A stretch of DNA of 64,000 bases from the NCBI RefSeq assembly GCF_014642735.1, contig NZ_BMIV01000002.1:340922-404921 (forward strand), given 5' to 3'. The notes beneath the pieces were generated by a model, which was given only the letters and a program-made list of their open reading frames with translations, was not told the origin of the DNA and did no database searches. Shown one piece after another: positions 54,388 to 63,683 of the stretch. Positions within the stretch are counted from its first letter, which is position 1. Each line of letters starts with the position of its first letter. The position numbers and the translations under genes were made by a program. The stretch is from Paracoccus acridae (GTDB lineage Bacteria > Pseudomonadota > Alphaproteobacteria > Rhodobacterales > Rhodobacteraceae).

Positions 54388-56334
54388 TCAGCGCAGATCG
54401 GGGGGCGTGGCCTCGTCTTTCAGTGCGTCGATGGCTTCGGTTAACGGTAACGAACGCGACCCTTGCTGGTCCAGGCGCCGAAGCGAGACGGTCCTATCCT
54501 CTACCTCTTTCATGCCGATGGCAAGAATCGCCGGGACCTTTCCGACCGAATGTTCGCGCACCTTGTAGTTGATCTTCTCGTTCCGGGTATCCGCCTCGGC
54601 GCGAATACCTGCGGCGCGCAGGGTCTCCACCACCTCGGCCACATAGGCATCGGCATCCGAGACGATCGAGGCCACGACCACCTGGCGCGGCGCCAGCCAG
54701 AAGGGCAGCTTGCCCGCGCTGTTCTCGATCAGGATGCCGATGAAGCGTTCGAAGCTGCCCAGGACCGCGCGGTGCAGCATGATCGGGCGGTGCTTGGCGC
54801 CGTCGGGTCCGACATATTCCGCGTCCAGTCGTTCGGGCAGGTTGGGGTCCACCTGCAGCGTGCCGCATTGCCAGTCGCGACCGATGGCGTCGCGCAGCAC
54901 GAATTCCAGCTTGGGGCCATAGAAGGCGCCCTCGCCGGGGAACAGTTCGTAATCGTATCCCGCCGCCTGGCAGGCATTACCAAGCGCGGCCTCGACCCGG
55001 TCCCAGCTTTCGTCGCTGCCAATGCGCTTTTCGGGGCGGGTGGACAGCTTGATGCGCCAGTCGGTGAAGCCCAGGTCGGAATAGACGCCTGCCAGGAACT
55101 CGATGAACTTCTTCGTCTCCGCCTCGATCTGGTCCTCGGTGCAGAAGATATGCGCGTCATCCTGGGTAAATCCGCGCACCCGCATGATGCCGTGCAGCGC
55201 GCCCGAGGGTTCGTAGCGGTTGCAGGATCCGAATTCCGCCATGCGCAGCGGCAGGTCGCGATAGGATTTCAGGCCATGGTTGAAGACCTGCACATGGCAG
55301 GGGCAGTTCATCGGCTTCAGCGCGTTGACCGTCTTGGTCTTGGCATGTTCCTCGTCCACTTCGACGATGAACATGTTTTCCTGGTAGTTGTCCCAGTGGC
55401 CGGATTCTTCCCACAGCTTGCGGCTGACGACCTGTGGGGTGTTCACCTCGACATAGCCGTCGGCGCGCTGCTTGCGGCGCATATAGTCCTGCAGCGTGGT
55501 ATAGATGCTCCAGCCGTTCGGGTGCCAGAACACCTGGCCCGGCGCCTCTTCCTGCATGTGGAACAATTCCATTTCACGGCCCAGCTTGCGGTGGTCGCGC
55601 TTGGCGGCCTCCTCCAGCATGGTCATGTGGGCCTTGAGGTCGTCGCGGTTGCGGAAAGCCACGCCATAGATGCGCTGCAGCATCGGCCGGGTGCTGTCGC
55701 CCAGCCAGTATGCGCCCGCGATATGGGTCAGCTTGAAGGCGTCGGCGGGAAGCTGGCCGGTGTTCTGCAGGTGCGGGCCGCGGCACAGATCCTGCCAGTC
55801 GCCATGCCAGTACATCCGCAGATCCTCGCCTTCGGGGATGCGGTCGATCAGTTCGACTTTGAACGGCTCGCCCCGGTCCTTGTAATAGGCAATGGCGCGG
55901 TCGCGGTCCCAGACCTCGGTGCGTACGGGATCGCGGGCGGCGATGATCTCTTTCATCTTCGCCTCGATCCGGCCCAGATCCTCGGGGGTGAAGGGGTCTG
56001 CACGGTCGAAGTCGTAGAACCAGCCATAGTCGCGCACCGGGCCGATGGTGACCCTCACGTCGCGCCAGATTTCCTGCACGGCGCGGGCCATGACATGGGC
56101 GAAGTCGTGGCGGATCAGTTCCAGCGCGGGGGCGTCGTCCTTCATCGTGTTGATGCTGATCGCGCCGCTGCCGGTGATGGGCCATTGCAGGTCGATATGC
56201 CGCCCGTCCAGGCTGGCCGAGATCGCGCGTTTGGCAAGGCTGGGCGCGATGCTTTCCGCGACCTGCGCGGCGGTGATGCCTGCGGGATAGTCGCGCGAAT
56301 TGCCATCGGGGAAGGTGAGGGAAATCTGGGACAT
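54388..56334 (-). CDS. thrS: Threonyl-tRNA synthetase
   Basis: A 648-residue class II synthetase with full domain set. The TGS domain is [26 protein letters not shown]. The second additional (editing) domain has [15 protein letters not shown]. The catalytic core includes [49 protein letters not shown] and [10 protein letters not shown]. The anticodon-binding domain is [22 protein letters not shown]. The editing site removes mischarged serine. The start giving MSQISLTFP is chosen over a 21-residue extension; AGGACCT lies upstream. Confidence 0.98.
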   Translation of the reverse strand: MSQISLTFPDGNSRDYPAGITAAQVAESIAPSLAKRAISASLDGRHIDLQWPITGSGAISINTMKDDAPALELIRHDFAHVMARAVQEIWRDVRVTIGPVRDYGWFYDFDRADPFTPEDLGRIEAKMKEIIAARDPVRTEVWDRDRAIAYYKDRGEPFKVELIDRIPEGEDLRMYWHGDWQDLCRGPHLQNTGQLPADAFKLTHIAGAYWLGDSTRPMLQRIYGVAFRNRDDLKAHMTMLEEAAKRDHRKLGREMELFHMQEEAPGQVFWHPNGWSIYTTLQDYMRRKQRADGYVEVNTPQVVSRKLWEESGHWDNYQENMFIVEVDEEHAKTKTVNALKPMNCPCHVQVFNHGLKSYRDLPLRMAEFGSCNRYEPSGALHGIMRVRGFTQDDAHIFCTEDQIEAETKKFIEFLAGVYSDLGFTDWRIKLSTRPEKRIGSDESWDRVEAALGNACQAAGYDYELFPGEGAFYGPKLEFVLRDAIGRDWQCGTLQVDPNLPERLDAEYVGPDGAKHRPIMLHRAVLGSFERFIGILIENSAGKLPFWLAPRQVVVASIVSDADAYVAEVVETLRAAGIRAEADTRNEKINYKVREHSVGKVPAILAIGMKEVEDRTVSLRRLDQQGSRSLPLTEAIDALKDEATPPDLR

Positions 56335-56453
56335 AGGTCCTCCTCGTCGGTTTGGCGCCCACGGAACGCCCGGTTGCGGGTTATCTGCGCCCTCCATTGG
56401 ACCGGGGCGGGAAAACTGTCAAGATAAGCGCCACCATCGCAGGAGAGCCGTGA

Positions 56454-57194
56454 ATGAGCGAATATCTGGAAACCCCCGCCGGTCGGCGCATCGCCTTTCA
56501 GCGCAGCAACGGGCGCGGGCCGGGCGTGGTCTTCCTGGGCGGGTTCAAGTCGGACATGACAGGAACCAAGGCCGCCTGGCTGCACGACTGGGCGCGGCAG
56601 CAGAACCGCGCCTTCCTGCGCTTCGATTATTCCGGCCACGGCGACAGCAGCGGCAGCTTCGAGGAAGGCTGCATGGGCGACTGGTTCGAAGACGCGCGTC
56701 ATGTCATCGAGGCGCTGACCGACGGGCCGCAGGTGCTGGTCGGGTCGTCCATGGGCGGCTGGATCGCCCTGCTGGTCGCACGCGCCTTGCCGCAGCGCGT
56801 GGCGGGACTTGTCACCATCGCGGCGGCACCGGATTTCACGGAGCAGGGCTTCTGGGCCGGGTTCAGCGATGCGCAAAGACAGACCCTGACAAGGACCGGG
56901 CGGATCGAGTTGCCCAGCGAATACAGCGACAAGCCCTATGTCATCACCCGCCACCTGATCGAGGACGGGCGCCGCCACCTGGTCATGACCCAACCCCTGC
57001 ACCTGCCTTTCCCGGTGCGGATGCTGCAAGGGACGGCGGATGCGGATGTGCCGGCCGATTGGGCCGTTCGCCTGTTGGATCACGCGGCGGGCGACGATAT
57101 CCGGCTGACGCTGGTGAAGGGCGCCGATCACCGTTTCTCGTCCCCGGAATGTCTGGCGTTGATCGGGCAGTCGATCGGCGATGTTCTGGCCTAG
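56454..57194 (+). CDS. Alpha/beta hydrolase (ABHD10-like)
   Basis: A 246-residue serine hydrolase. FLGGFKSDMTGTKAAWLHDWARQQNRAFLRFDYSGHGDSSG and LVGSSMGGWIALLVARALP (nucleophile elbow GSSMGG) are close in style to mitochondrial ABHD10 and its bacterial kin, which act as thioesterases or depalmitoylases. KGADHRFSSPE contains the catalytic His. There is no signal peptide. It overlaps the next hydrolase gene by 14 bases, so both are probably expressed together. The substrate is unknown. Confidence 0.88.
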   Translation: MSEYLETPAGRRIAFQRSNGRGPGVVFLGGFKSDMTGTKAAWLHDWARQQNRAFLRFDYSGHGDSSGSFEEGCMGDWFEDARHVIEALTDGPQVLVGSSMGGWIALLVARALPQRVAGLVTIAAAPDFTEQGFWAGFSDAQRQTLTRTGRIELPSEYSDKPYVITRHLIEDGRRHLVMTQPLHLPFPVRMLQGTADADVPADWAVRLLDHAAGDDIRLTLVKGADHRFSSPECLALIGQSIGDVLA

Positions 57195-58134
57195 GGTTGC
57201 GCTTGGGCTGGTTGCGGTGTTCGGCCTGATGTGGGTCCTGGGACCGCGCGACCGGCTGCGCATGGATTCGCTGCCGGTCGATCCGCCGTCTGATCCACAA
57301 GCCTGGCTGGCAGGGCGAGAGGCGGGCATCCGTCCCGAGGTCGCGTCCTATCTGCAATGGGCGGACAAGCCCGGTCAGGCGGCCGACCTGGCAATCCTCT
57401 ATGTCCACGGCTTTTCGGCCAGTCCGGCTGAACTGCGTCCCTTGCCCGAGGATCTGGCGCGGCGGCTGGGCGCGAACCTGCTGGGGATCCGCCTGACGGG
57501 ACATGGGCAGGGCGGTGCCGAACTGGCTGCGCCCCGGGCCGAGGACTGGTGGCGTGATCTGGCGGAAGGCCTGGTCCTGGCGCGCGGCATGGGGCGGCGG
57601 GTGGTCGTGCTGGGCATGTCCACGGGTGCCACGCTTGCGGCGCAGGCGGCCCGCGACCCGCAATTGGGCCGGATGATCGACGCGGTGGTCCTGATCTCGC
57701 CCAACTTCGCGCTGAAGGCCGGCAATGCATGGATGCTGGGTTTGCCCTTCATGCGGCCGGTCCTGCGGCTTCTGGGCGATCCCCAGCGGTGCTTCGCAAC
57801 GCGCAACGACATGCACCGCAGGCGATGGACAAGCTGTTATCCGGTCTCGGCCACGCTGGCGCTTGGGGCGGTGATCCGGCAGGGGCGGCAGGGCGATTAC
57901 CGGAATGCACGGCCCCCGGCGCTGTTCGTCTGGGCCGAGGGTGACCGCATCATCGACCACCGGGTCAGCGAACGGGTGGCGGCGGAATGGGGCGGCGGGG
58001 CCACCGTCATCAAGGTTGAACCGGGACCGAACGACGACCCCGATGCGCATGTGATCGCGGGCGAGGCTTTGTCGCCCAACCTGACCCGCGATCTTCTGCC
58101 AAGCATTTCGAACTGGATCCAGGCCTTGCCCTGA
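57181..58134 (+). CDS. Membrane-anchored alpha/beta hydrolase
   Basis: A 317-residue protein. It starts with a hydrophobic helix, WPRVALGLVAVFGLMWVLG, a likely inner-membrane anchor or uncleaved signal. AILYVHGFSASPAELRPLPEDLARRLGANLLGIRLTGHGQGG is the oxyanion region and VVVLGMSTGATLAAQAA has the nucleophile serine. LFVWAEGDRIID carries the acid. The region DPDAHVIAG probably holds the catalytic His. It resembles lysophospholipase/monoacylglycerol lipase types. It overlaps the preceding hydrolase gene by 14 bases and ends in a hairpin. Confidence 0.86.
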   Translation: MFWPRVALGLVAVFGLMWVLGPRDRLRMDSLPVDPPSDPQAWLAGREAGIRPEVASYLQWADKPGQAADLAILYVHGFSASPAELRPLPEDLARRLGANLLGIRLTGHGQGGAELAAPRAEDWWRDLAEGLVLARGMGRRVVVLGMSTGATLAAQAARDPQLGRMIDAVVLISPNFALKAGNAWMLGLPFMRPVLRLLGDPQRCFATRNDMHRRRWTSCYPVSATLALGAVIRQGRQGDYRNARPPALFVWAEGDRIIDHRVSERVAAEWGGGATVIKVEPGPNDDPDAHVIAGEALSPNLTRDLLPSISNWIQALP

Positions 58135-58150
58135 CCACGGGCAAGGCCTG
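58120..58150. terminator. Terminator hairpin between the hydrolase gene and phaZ
   Basis: CAGGCCTTGCCC pairs perfectly with GGGCAAGGCCTG, a 12-base-pair stem with a seven-base loop. Its left arm lies in the last codons of the hydrolase gene. The loop holds the stop codon. It can serve both converging transcripts, although no long T-run follows. Confidence 0.65.
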
Positions 58151-58165
58151 TTCAGGTGTGGCGGA

Positions 58166-59515
58166 TCAGACGGCGATCTTGCTGCTGTCGCCGATGGGAT
58201 CGGTGACGCCGCAATCCGCCGCCACCCCGCCGCGGGTGCGACGTCGGCGGGGCTTGATCGAATCCGGGACGTTCATGTTTTCGTCGATGAAGTCCAGGAC
58301 AAGCGGGCGGATGTTCAGCCGCCAGGACTTGCCCGCGAAGATGCCGTAATGGCCCGCGCCGGGCTCCAGATGCTGCTTCTTCTTGTCCGCGGGAACGCCC
58401 GTGCACAGATCCAGCGCCGCCACGCATTGCCCCGGGGCCGAGATGTCGTCATTCGCCCCCTCGACCGTCATGATGGCGACATCGCTGATCTTGCCGATAT
58501 CGACGCGGCGGCCGTTCACGACAAATTCGTTCCGGGCGATTTCCAGCTTCTTGAAGATCCGGTCCACCGTCGAAAGATAGAACTCCGCCGTCATGTCCAT
58601 GACGGCAAGATATTCGTCATAGAACTTGTAGTGCTTGTCGCCTTCGGACGCGGTGCCGCGCGCCTCGCCCCAGATCTTGTCCATGAACGCGCGTGCATGG
58701 GTTTCGGCATTCATGGCGATGAAGGACGCCAGTTGCGCCAGCCCCGGATAGACCATCCGGCCTGCGCCGCGATATTTGAAGCCCACGGATTGGATCACCA
58801 GATGTTCCAGTTCGCCCATGGTCATCCGGTTGCCGAAATCCGTCACCTCGGTCGCGGCGGCATCGGGATCGACCGGCCCGCCGATCAGGATCAGGCTGCG
58901 CGGCTGCGATGCTGGATCATCCTCGGCCAGGATGGCGGTGGCGGCCAGGGCCAGCGGGGCAGGCTGGCAGACGGCGATGACATTCGTGTCCGGCCCCAGG
59001 TGACGGATGAAATCGACGAGGTACTGGGTGTAATCCTCGATGTCGAACTTGCCTTCGCTGACCGGGATGTCGCGGGCATTGTGCCAGTCGGTGACGTAAA
59101 CCTCGCAGTCGGGCAAAAGCGAGGTGACGGTGGAGCGCATCAGCGTGGCGTAATGGCCCGACATCGGCGCGATCAGCAGCACCTTGCGGGGCTGGGTTTC
59201 GCGGCGTGCGACGCGGAAATGGATCAGGTCGCCGAAGGGGCGCTTCATCACCGGTTCCACATAGACGATATGGTCCTGGCCCTGGTCACCCGCGATGGGG
59301 GGAATTTCCCAGTCGGGCTTGATGACCATCCGGGCAAAGCTGCGTTCGGTGACCCGTCCCCACGCGCTCATCAGCTTGAAGATGGGGTGGGGGTTCAGCG
59401 CGAAGATCGGATAGGACGCGATGGCCCGCGCAGAAGCGCCCATCCATTCGTTGGTATTCCGAATGGTTTCCATCGCATCATAGGATACGATGCCCTTGAT
59501 ACCTTTGATTGCCAC
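58166..59515 (-). CDS. phaZ: Intracellular polyhydroxyalkanoate depolymerase
   Basis: A 449-residue enzyme that mobilises stored PHA granules. FALNPHPIFKLMSAWGRVTERSF and HFRVARRETQPRKVLLIAPMSGHYATLMRSTVTSLLP are conserved. NVIAVCQPAPLAL has Cys183 in the nucleophile position of the lipase-like box, as in i-nPHB depolymerases. The C-terminal LEPGAGHYGIFAGKSWR holds the catalytic His. The GTG at 59515, with GAAAGG upstream, is the likely start; an ATG 14 codons in is the alternative. It is divergent from phaC across 127 bases. Confidence 0.95.
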   Translation of the reverse strand: MAIKGIKGIVSYDAMETIRNTNEWMGASARAIASYPIFALNPHPIFKLMSAWGRVTERSFARMVIKPDWEIPPIAGDQGQDHIVYVEPVMKRPFGDLIHFRVARRETQPRKVLLIAPMSGHYATLMRSTVTSLLPDCEVYVTDWHNARDIPVSEGKFDIEDYTQYLVDFIRHLGPDTNVIAVCQPAPLALAATAILAEDDPASQPRSLILIGGPVDPDAAATEVTDFGNRMTMGELEHLVIQSVGFKYRGAGRMVYPGLAQLASFIAMNAETHARAFMDKIWGEARGTASEGDKHYKFYDEYLAVMDMTAEFYLSTVDRIFKKLEIARNEFVVNGRRVDIGKISDVAIMTVEGANDDISAPGQCVAALDLCTGVPADKKKQHLEPGAGHYGIFAGKSWRLNIRPLVLDFIDENMNVPDSIKPRRRRTRGGVAADCGVTDPIGDSSKIAV

Positions 59516-59642
59516 AGGGGCCAGCCTTTCATTGCTGCGTCAGGAAGAAACGCATCACTGGGCAAATGGGTCCAAAACCCGCATTTGCGCAATGTCGGCC
59601 CTGCGCATATCATTGTTCGGGTAATAGGGGGGAACCAGCATC

Positions 59643-61685
59643 ATGGCAAGAAGCACAGGATCTGGCCGCAAGGAAGTTGCCGGGAAGCGTGGCAAGGCGG
59701 ACATAATCAAACAGGCCGCCGATGCCGACGCTGAAAAGCCGGGCACTGAAAAGGCAGCCGCCCCGCGTCGTCGCCGCGCCAAGACGGAATCGGCGCCCGC
59801 TGCAGCCGATCCCCAAGTTGCGTCGCCGCAGGTGCATCTTGACCAGGCGGCCCCGGTTTCCTCTGACACCGCCTCCGAGCCGGGCCGCGGGCCGCAAGCC
59901 ATGGCCGACGCCTTGGCGCGGGGATCGTCCAAGGCCACGGCTAGGAAGCTGGCCGAAAACATCGAACGGATCGAGGCCCTGGGCCAGCGGCTGCGGGTGG
60001 CGCTGGCGACGCGGTCCCTTCCCAATCCGGGCATCGAGGCGCCCGGACCCGAACTGTTCCTGACCGCCGCGAATGCCTGGGTCAAGACGATGTCCGAACA
60101 GCCCGGTCGCGTTCTGGAAACCCAGGTGAACTACTGGGGCGAGACGCTGAAGAACTATGCCGATGCCCACATGGCCCTGGCGCGCGGGCAGGCCCCGGCC
60201 GAGGATGACGAGACGGCGCAGGACAAGCGGTTCTCGAACCCTCTGTGGCAAAGCCATCCTTACTTCAACTTCGTCAAGCGGCAGTATCTGATCAATGCCA
60301 AGGCGTTGAAGGATGCGGCGCAGAACCTGCAGATGCCGGACGATACTGCACGGCGCCGGATCACCTGGCTGACCGATCAGATCGTCGACATGATGGCCCC
60401 CACCAACTTCCTGGCGACCAATCCCGACGCCCTGGAACGCGCCGTCGAAACCGAAGGCGAAAGCCTGGTCCGGGGCCTGGAAAACCTGGTCCGCGACATC
60501 GAACACCATGGCGGCGATATCGTCGTGTCGCTGGCGGATCGCGAAGCCTTTTCGGTGGGCGAGAATATCGGCACGTCGGAAGGCGTGGTTGTTCACAGGA
60601 CGCCGCTTTTCGAATTGATCCAGTACAAACCCGCCACCGACCAGGTCTTTGAAACACCGCTGCTGATCTTTCCGCCGTGGATCAACAAGTTCTATATTCT
60701 TGATCTCAAGCCGCAGAACAGCCTGATCAAATGGCTGGTTGAACAGGGCCAGACGCTGTTCGTCGTCAGCTGGAAAAACCCCGATGCCAGCTATGCCGAT
60801 ATCGGGATGGAGGATTATGTCGCCGCCTATCTGGAGGCGATGGACAAGGTCCGCGACCTGACGGCGCAGCCCCGCCTGAATGTCGTGGGTTATTGCATCG
60901 CGGGCACGACACTTGCCCTGACGCTGGCGCTGTTGAAGCAGCGGGGCGATGACCGGGTCAATTCGGCGACCTTCTTCACCACCCTGACCGACTTTTCGGA
61001 TCAGGGTGAGTTCGTCAGCTTCCTGCAGGACGATTTCGTCAATGGCATCGCCGAGGAGGTCAGCCGCCACGGCCTGCTGCGCGCCAGGCTGATGTCGCGC
61101 ACCATGAGCTTCCTGCGCCCCAACGACCTGGTCTGGGGGCCGGCCATCCGCAGCTACATGATGGGCGAGACGCCGCCGGCCTTCGACCTGCTGTTCTGGA
61201 ATGGCGACAGCACCAACCTGCCGGGCAAGATGGCCATGCAATATCTGCGCGGCCTGTGCCAGCAGAACGCCTTTGCCGGCGAGGGATTCGACCTGATGGG
61301 CCACAAGCTGCATCTGTCCGACGTCAAGGTTCCCCTTTGCGCCATCGCCTGCGAGACCGATCATATCGCGCCCTGGAAGGATTGCTGGCGGGGAGTCGCC
61401 GGAATGGGTTCGGACGACAAGACGTTCATTCTTTCGGAATCGGGCCATATTGCCGGGATCGTCAATCCGCCGACCAAGAAGAAATACGGCCATTACATGG
61501 GAAGCACCGATTTCAGCGGAGGGCACCAATCCTGGAAGGAATCAGCCAGCTTTGCACCGGGAACCTGGTGGTCGCGCTGGGGCGATTGGCTGGCTGAAAG
61601 GGCAGGGCGAATGGTCCCGGCGCGCGATCCGGGAACCGGACTGGGCCCTGCGCCGGGAAGCTATGTCCACGAAAGGGCAGCTTAG
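59643..61685 (+). CDS. phaC: Class I poly(R)-hydroxyalkanoic acid synthase
   Basis: A 680-residue polymerase of hydroxyacyl-CoA at the granule surface. VVGYCIAGTTLAL has the catalytic Cys418 in the G-x-C-x-G box. CETDHIAPW has Asp573, and SESGHIAGIVNPP has His602, completing the triad. NSLIKWLVEQGQTLFVVSWKNPDASY is the class I core. The first 85 or so residues are rich in Lys, Ala and Pro and are longer than in typical 560-600 residue class I enzymes. AGCATC precedes the ATG; no strong ribosome binding site is seen. It is divergent from phaZ and followed by phaP. Confidence 0.96.
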   Translation: MARSTGSGRKEVAGKRGKADIIKQAADADAEKPGTEKAAAPRRRRAKTESAPAAADPQVASPQVHLDQAAPVSSDTASEPGRGPQAMADALARGSSKATARKLAENIERIEALGQRLRVALATRSLPNPGIEAPGPELFLTAANAWVKTMSEQPGRVLETQVNYWGETLKNYADAHMALARGQAPAEDDETAQDKRFSNPLWQSHPYFNFVKRQYLINAKALKDAAQNLQMPDDTARRRITWLTDQIVDMMAPTNFLATNPDALERAVETEGESLVRGLENLVRDIEHHGGDIVVSLADREAFSVGENIGTSEGVVVHRTPLFELIQYKPATDQVFETPLLIFPPWINKFYILDLKPQNSLIKWLVEQGQTLFVVSWKNPDASYADIGMEDYVAAYLEAMDKVRDLTAQPRLNVVGYCIAGTTLALTLALLKQRGDDRVNSATFFTTLTDFSDQGEFVSFLQDDFVNGIAEEVSRHGLLRARLMSRTMSFLRPNDLVWGPAIRSYMMGETPPAFDLLFWNGDSTNLPGKMAMQYLRGLCQQNAFAGEGFDLMGHKLHLSDVKVPLCAIACETDHIAPWKDCWRGVAGMGSDDKTFILSESGHIAGIVNPPTKKKYGHYMGSTDFSGGHQSWKESASFAPGTWWSRWGDWLAERAGRMVPARDPGTGLGPAPGSYVHERAA

Positions 61686-61748
61686 GGCAAAAGGAAACAA
61701 TGCCTTGTAATGGATTTTCGGTTCGAGAAACCGGGGCCCATAATTTTT

Positions 61749-61790
61749 CTGCGCCGCAGCATAAAATACTTGAAATGCCGCGGCGCAGCA
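61749..61790. promoter_or_regulatory. Candidate PhaR-binding sites upstream of phaP
   Basis: CTGC-GCC-GCAG at 61749-61759 exactly matches the CTGC-N3-GCAG form reported for PhaR of Rhodobacter. A second site, TGCCGCGGCGCAGCA at 61776-61790, is the same motif in inverted orientation, with 12 of 13 bases matching. Both lie about 90-130 bases before the phaP ATG, where repression by PhaR would be expected. Confidence 0.7.
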
Positions 61791-61878
61791 TTCATATTCC
61801 GGTCACGAGAATGGCTTTGGCTGCGGAAACCTCTCTCATCGAATACGTCCTTCCGCGGCGTTGACAGGAGTGAATGAC

Positions 61879-62343
61879 ATGGCGAAGACCCCCGATTTTG
61901 CAAAGAACTTCCAGGACATGATGGCGAATTTCCCGATCGACACCTCGTCGTTCCAGGAAGCGTTCAAGTCGCAGGGCGTCCTGGGTGAAAAGCTGGCTCG
62001 CGTGGCCCTGGCCGCTGCCGAGCGTTCGACCGAGATTTCGGCCCAGTGGGCCAAGGACACCATCGCCCGCGTGGGTGAACTGGCCGTCGTCAAGCATGAA
62101 CCCTCCGACTATGCCAAGTCGCTGACCGATTTCGCCTCGGCTTCCGCTGAAGTCGCGGCCGAGCACATGGCTGCCTTCGCGGAAGTCGCGAAGAAGGTCC
62201 AGATGGACACCGTGGATCTGATGCTGACCGCCGGCAAGGACGTCGCCGCCGACGCCCGCACCGTTGCGGAAACCGTCGTGCGCGACAACCAGGTCGCCGT
62301 GAAGAAAGCCGCTGCCGCTGCTTCGACCGTCGCCGCGAAATAA
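61879..62343 (+). CDS. phaP: Phasin, PHA granule-associated protein
   Basis: A 154-residue amphipathic helical protein. It begins MAKTPDFAKNFQDMMANFPIDTSSFQEAFKSQG. It then continues through AERSTEISAQWAKDTIARVGELAVV and an Ala/Val-rich C-terminus, as in phasin_2 family proteins. Phasins coat PHA granules and control their number and size. CAGGAG lies upstream of the ATG at 61879. The TTG 18 bases earlier is not needed. It is followed by a strong terminator, so it is a separate and probably highly expressed unit. Confidence 0.93.
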   Translation: MAKTPDFAKNFQDMMANFPIDTSSFQEAFKSQGVLGEKLARVALAAAERSTEISAQWAKDTIARVGELAVVKHEPSDYAKSLTDFASASAEVAAEHMAAFAEVAKKVQMDTVDLMLTAGKDVAADARTVAETVVRDNQVAVKKAAAAASTVAAK

Positions 62344-62367
62344 GCGCATTCGACAGTGATCGGAAGG

Positions 62368-62391
62368 AAGGGGCGTCATCGCCCCTTTTTT
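62368..62391 (+). terminator. Rho-independent terminator of phaP
   Basis: AAGGGGCG pairs with CGCCCCTT around TCAT, and a run of six T bases starts inside the stem. It lies 25 bases after the phaP stop. Confidence 0.93.
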
Positions 62392-62490
62392 CATGCGGTC
62401 TTGCCAGGTCTTTGGCAGGTGCAGAAAATTGCTTTGCCTTTTGCGGATGCAGCACCCATCATGGCGTAAATCGCTTGCCCGAGGTCCGTC

Positions 62491-63102
62491 ATGGCCGCAA
62501 CGTCCGCGCCGCTTCTCATCAAACGCTATGCCAGTCGGCGGTTGTATAACACCGAAACCAGCGACTATGTGACGCTCGAGGATATTGCGACCTTCATCCG
62601 CGCCGGACGAGAGGTCAAGATCGTGGACCTCAAGTCCGGGGACGACCTGACCCGGCAGTACCTGCTGCAGATCATCGCCGAACACGAGGGCAGGGGCGAG
62701 AATGTCCTGCCCATTGACGTGCTGACCGACCTGGTCCGCAGCTATGCCACCAGTGCGCATTCGGTGGTGCCGCAGTTCCTGGCCGCCAGTTTCGAGATGC
62801 TGCGCGAAAGCCAGTCGAAGCTGATGGAGAACATGGCCGTCATGCCCCATCCCATGGCCCGTGTTCCAGGCTTCGACGCCCTTCATCGTCAGCAACAGGC
62901 TTTCCTCAAGGCAATGATGGGCGGCTGGACCGGCGCCTCCGGCCCGGAACCGGACGGCATGGAGGATGCGTCCTCGTCCGACACTCCATCGATCCGCAAG
63001 CCTGCAAAGCGACATGCCGCCGTCGAAGGCGAAGGGTCCGAGGACATGGCGGAAATCCGGCGCCAGCTGGCGGAACTTCAGCAACGTATTTCAAAGCTCT
63101 GA
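62491..63102 (+). CDS. phaR: Polyhydroxyalkanoate synthesis repressor PhaR
   Basis: A 203-residue repressor. The N-terminal PHB_acc_N domain, PLLIKRYASRRLYNTETSDYVTLEDIATFIRAGREVKIVDLKSGDDLTRQYLLQIIAEHE, binds DNA and PHA. A second domain includes FLAASFEMLRESQSKLMENMAVMP. The final 60 residues are polar and end in a short coiled coil, AEIRRQLAELQQRISKL. PhaR leaves its operators when it binds nascent PHA, so that phaP is made as granules form. The gene ends the phaZ-phaC-phaP-phaR cluster. Confidence 0.96.
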   Translation: MAATSAPLLIKRYASRRLYNTETSDYVTLEDIATFIRAGREVKIVDLKSGDDLTRQYLLQIIAEHEGRGENVLPIDVLTDLVRSYATSAHSVVPQFLAASFEMLRESQSKLMENMAVMPHPMARVPGFDALHRQQQAFLKAMMGGWTGASGPEPDGMEDASSSDTPSIRKPAKRHAAVEGEGSEDMAEIRRQLAELQQRISKL

Positions 63103-63141
63103 CTTGCGCCCGTCGCGCACACCCGTTAGACCGCCCCCCAA

Positions 63142-63231
63142 GGACAGTTGGCCGAGTGGTCGAAGGCGCACGCCTGGAAAGTGTGTAGGCGGGGAACCGT
63201 CTCGAGGGTTCGAATCCCTCACTGTCCGCCA
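63142..63231 (+). tRNA. tRNA-Ser (GGA)
   Basis: A complete 90-base class II tRNA. The acceptor stem GGACAGT pairs with ACTGTCC; discriminator G and encoded CCA follow. The anticodon loop CTGGAAA has GGA at 63176-63178, which reads UCC and UCU codons. A long variable arm and the TTCGAAT T-loop are present. It lies 40 bases after phaR and 10 bases before the insertion sequence. Confidence 0.97.
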
Positions 63232-63308
63232 TTTTACTAAGGTCCGTGGACATTCGTAGTTCACATACCATCTGATTTGTGATTCAGGCCTCCCAAATGG
63301 AGGTCTGA

Positions 63309-63683
63309 ATGGACGAGCAGCGGTTTGTAGTGACGGATGATATCTGGGCGCGTCTTGAACCTCATCTCCCCGGCAAGAAGAGCGACAGCGGTGTGACGGG
63401 CAAGGACAATCGCCTGTTCCTGGAGGCCGTTCTCTGGCGGGTGCGAACCGGTTTGCCCTGGCGGGATCTGCCATCGGAGTTCGGGAACTGGAACAGCGTG
63501 TTCCGCCGGTTTCGCAGATGGGCCAAGGGTGGTGTTTTCGAGCGCCTTTTCGAAGAGATCCGCGGCGAGCCCGATTTCGAATACGCCCTGATTGACGGCA
63601 CCATTGTTCAGGCTCATCAGAAGGCGAGCGGCGCAAAAGGGGGACTCAGGCTCAGGCCATCGGGCGCTCCCGCGGCGGACTGA
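63309..63683 (+). CDS. IS5-family transposase, orfA (first frame)
   Basis: A 124-residue first frame. MDEQRFVVTDDIWARLEPHLPGKKSDSG is the helical DNA-binding start. RLFLEAVLWRVRTGLPWRDLPSEFGNWNSVFRRFRRWAKGGVFERLFEEI is the IS5-group block. FEYALIDGTIVQAHQKASGAKG has the first catalytic Asp (in LIDGT). The true homology stops at the AAAAGGGGG run, after which a -1 shift is needed to continue; the rest of this frame is a meaningless tail. Confidence 0.88.
   Translation: MDEQRFVVTDDIWARLEPHLPGKKSDSGVTGKDNRLFLEAVLWRVRTGLPWRDLPSEFGNWNSVFRRFRRWAKGGVFERLFEEIRGEPDFEYALIDGTIVQAHQKASGAKGGLRLRPSGAPAAD

Noticed and set aside
54463..56427. Open frame of 654 codons opposite thrS
   Set aside because: Shadow of thrS; no motif and biased amino acid content.
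59610..61529. Open frame of 639 codons opposite phaC
   Set aside because: Shadow of phaC, whose catalytic triad is intact on the plus strand.
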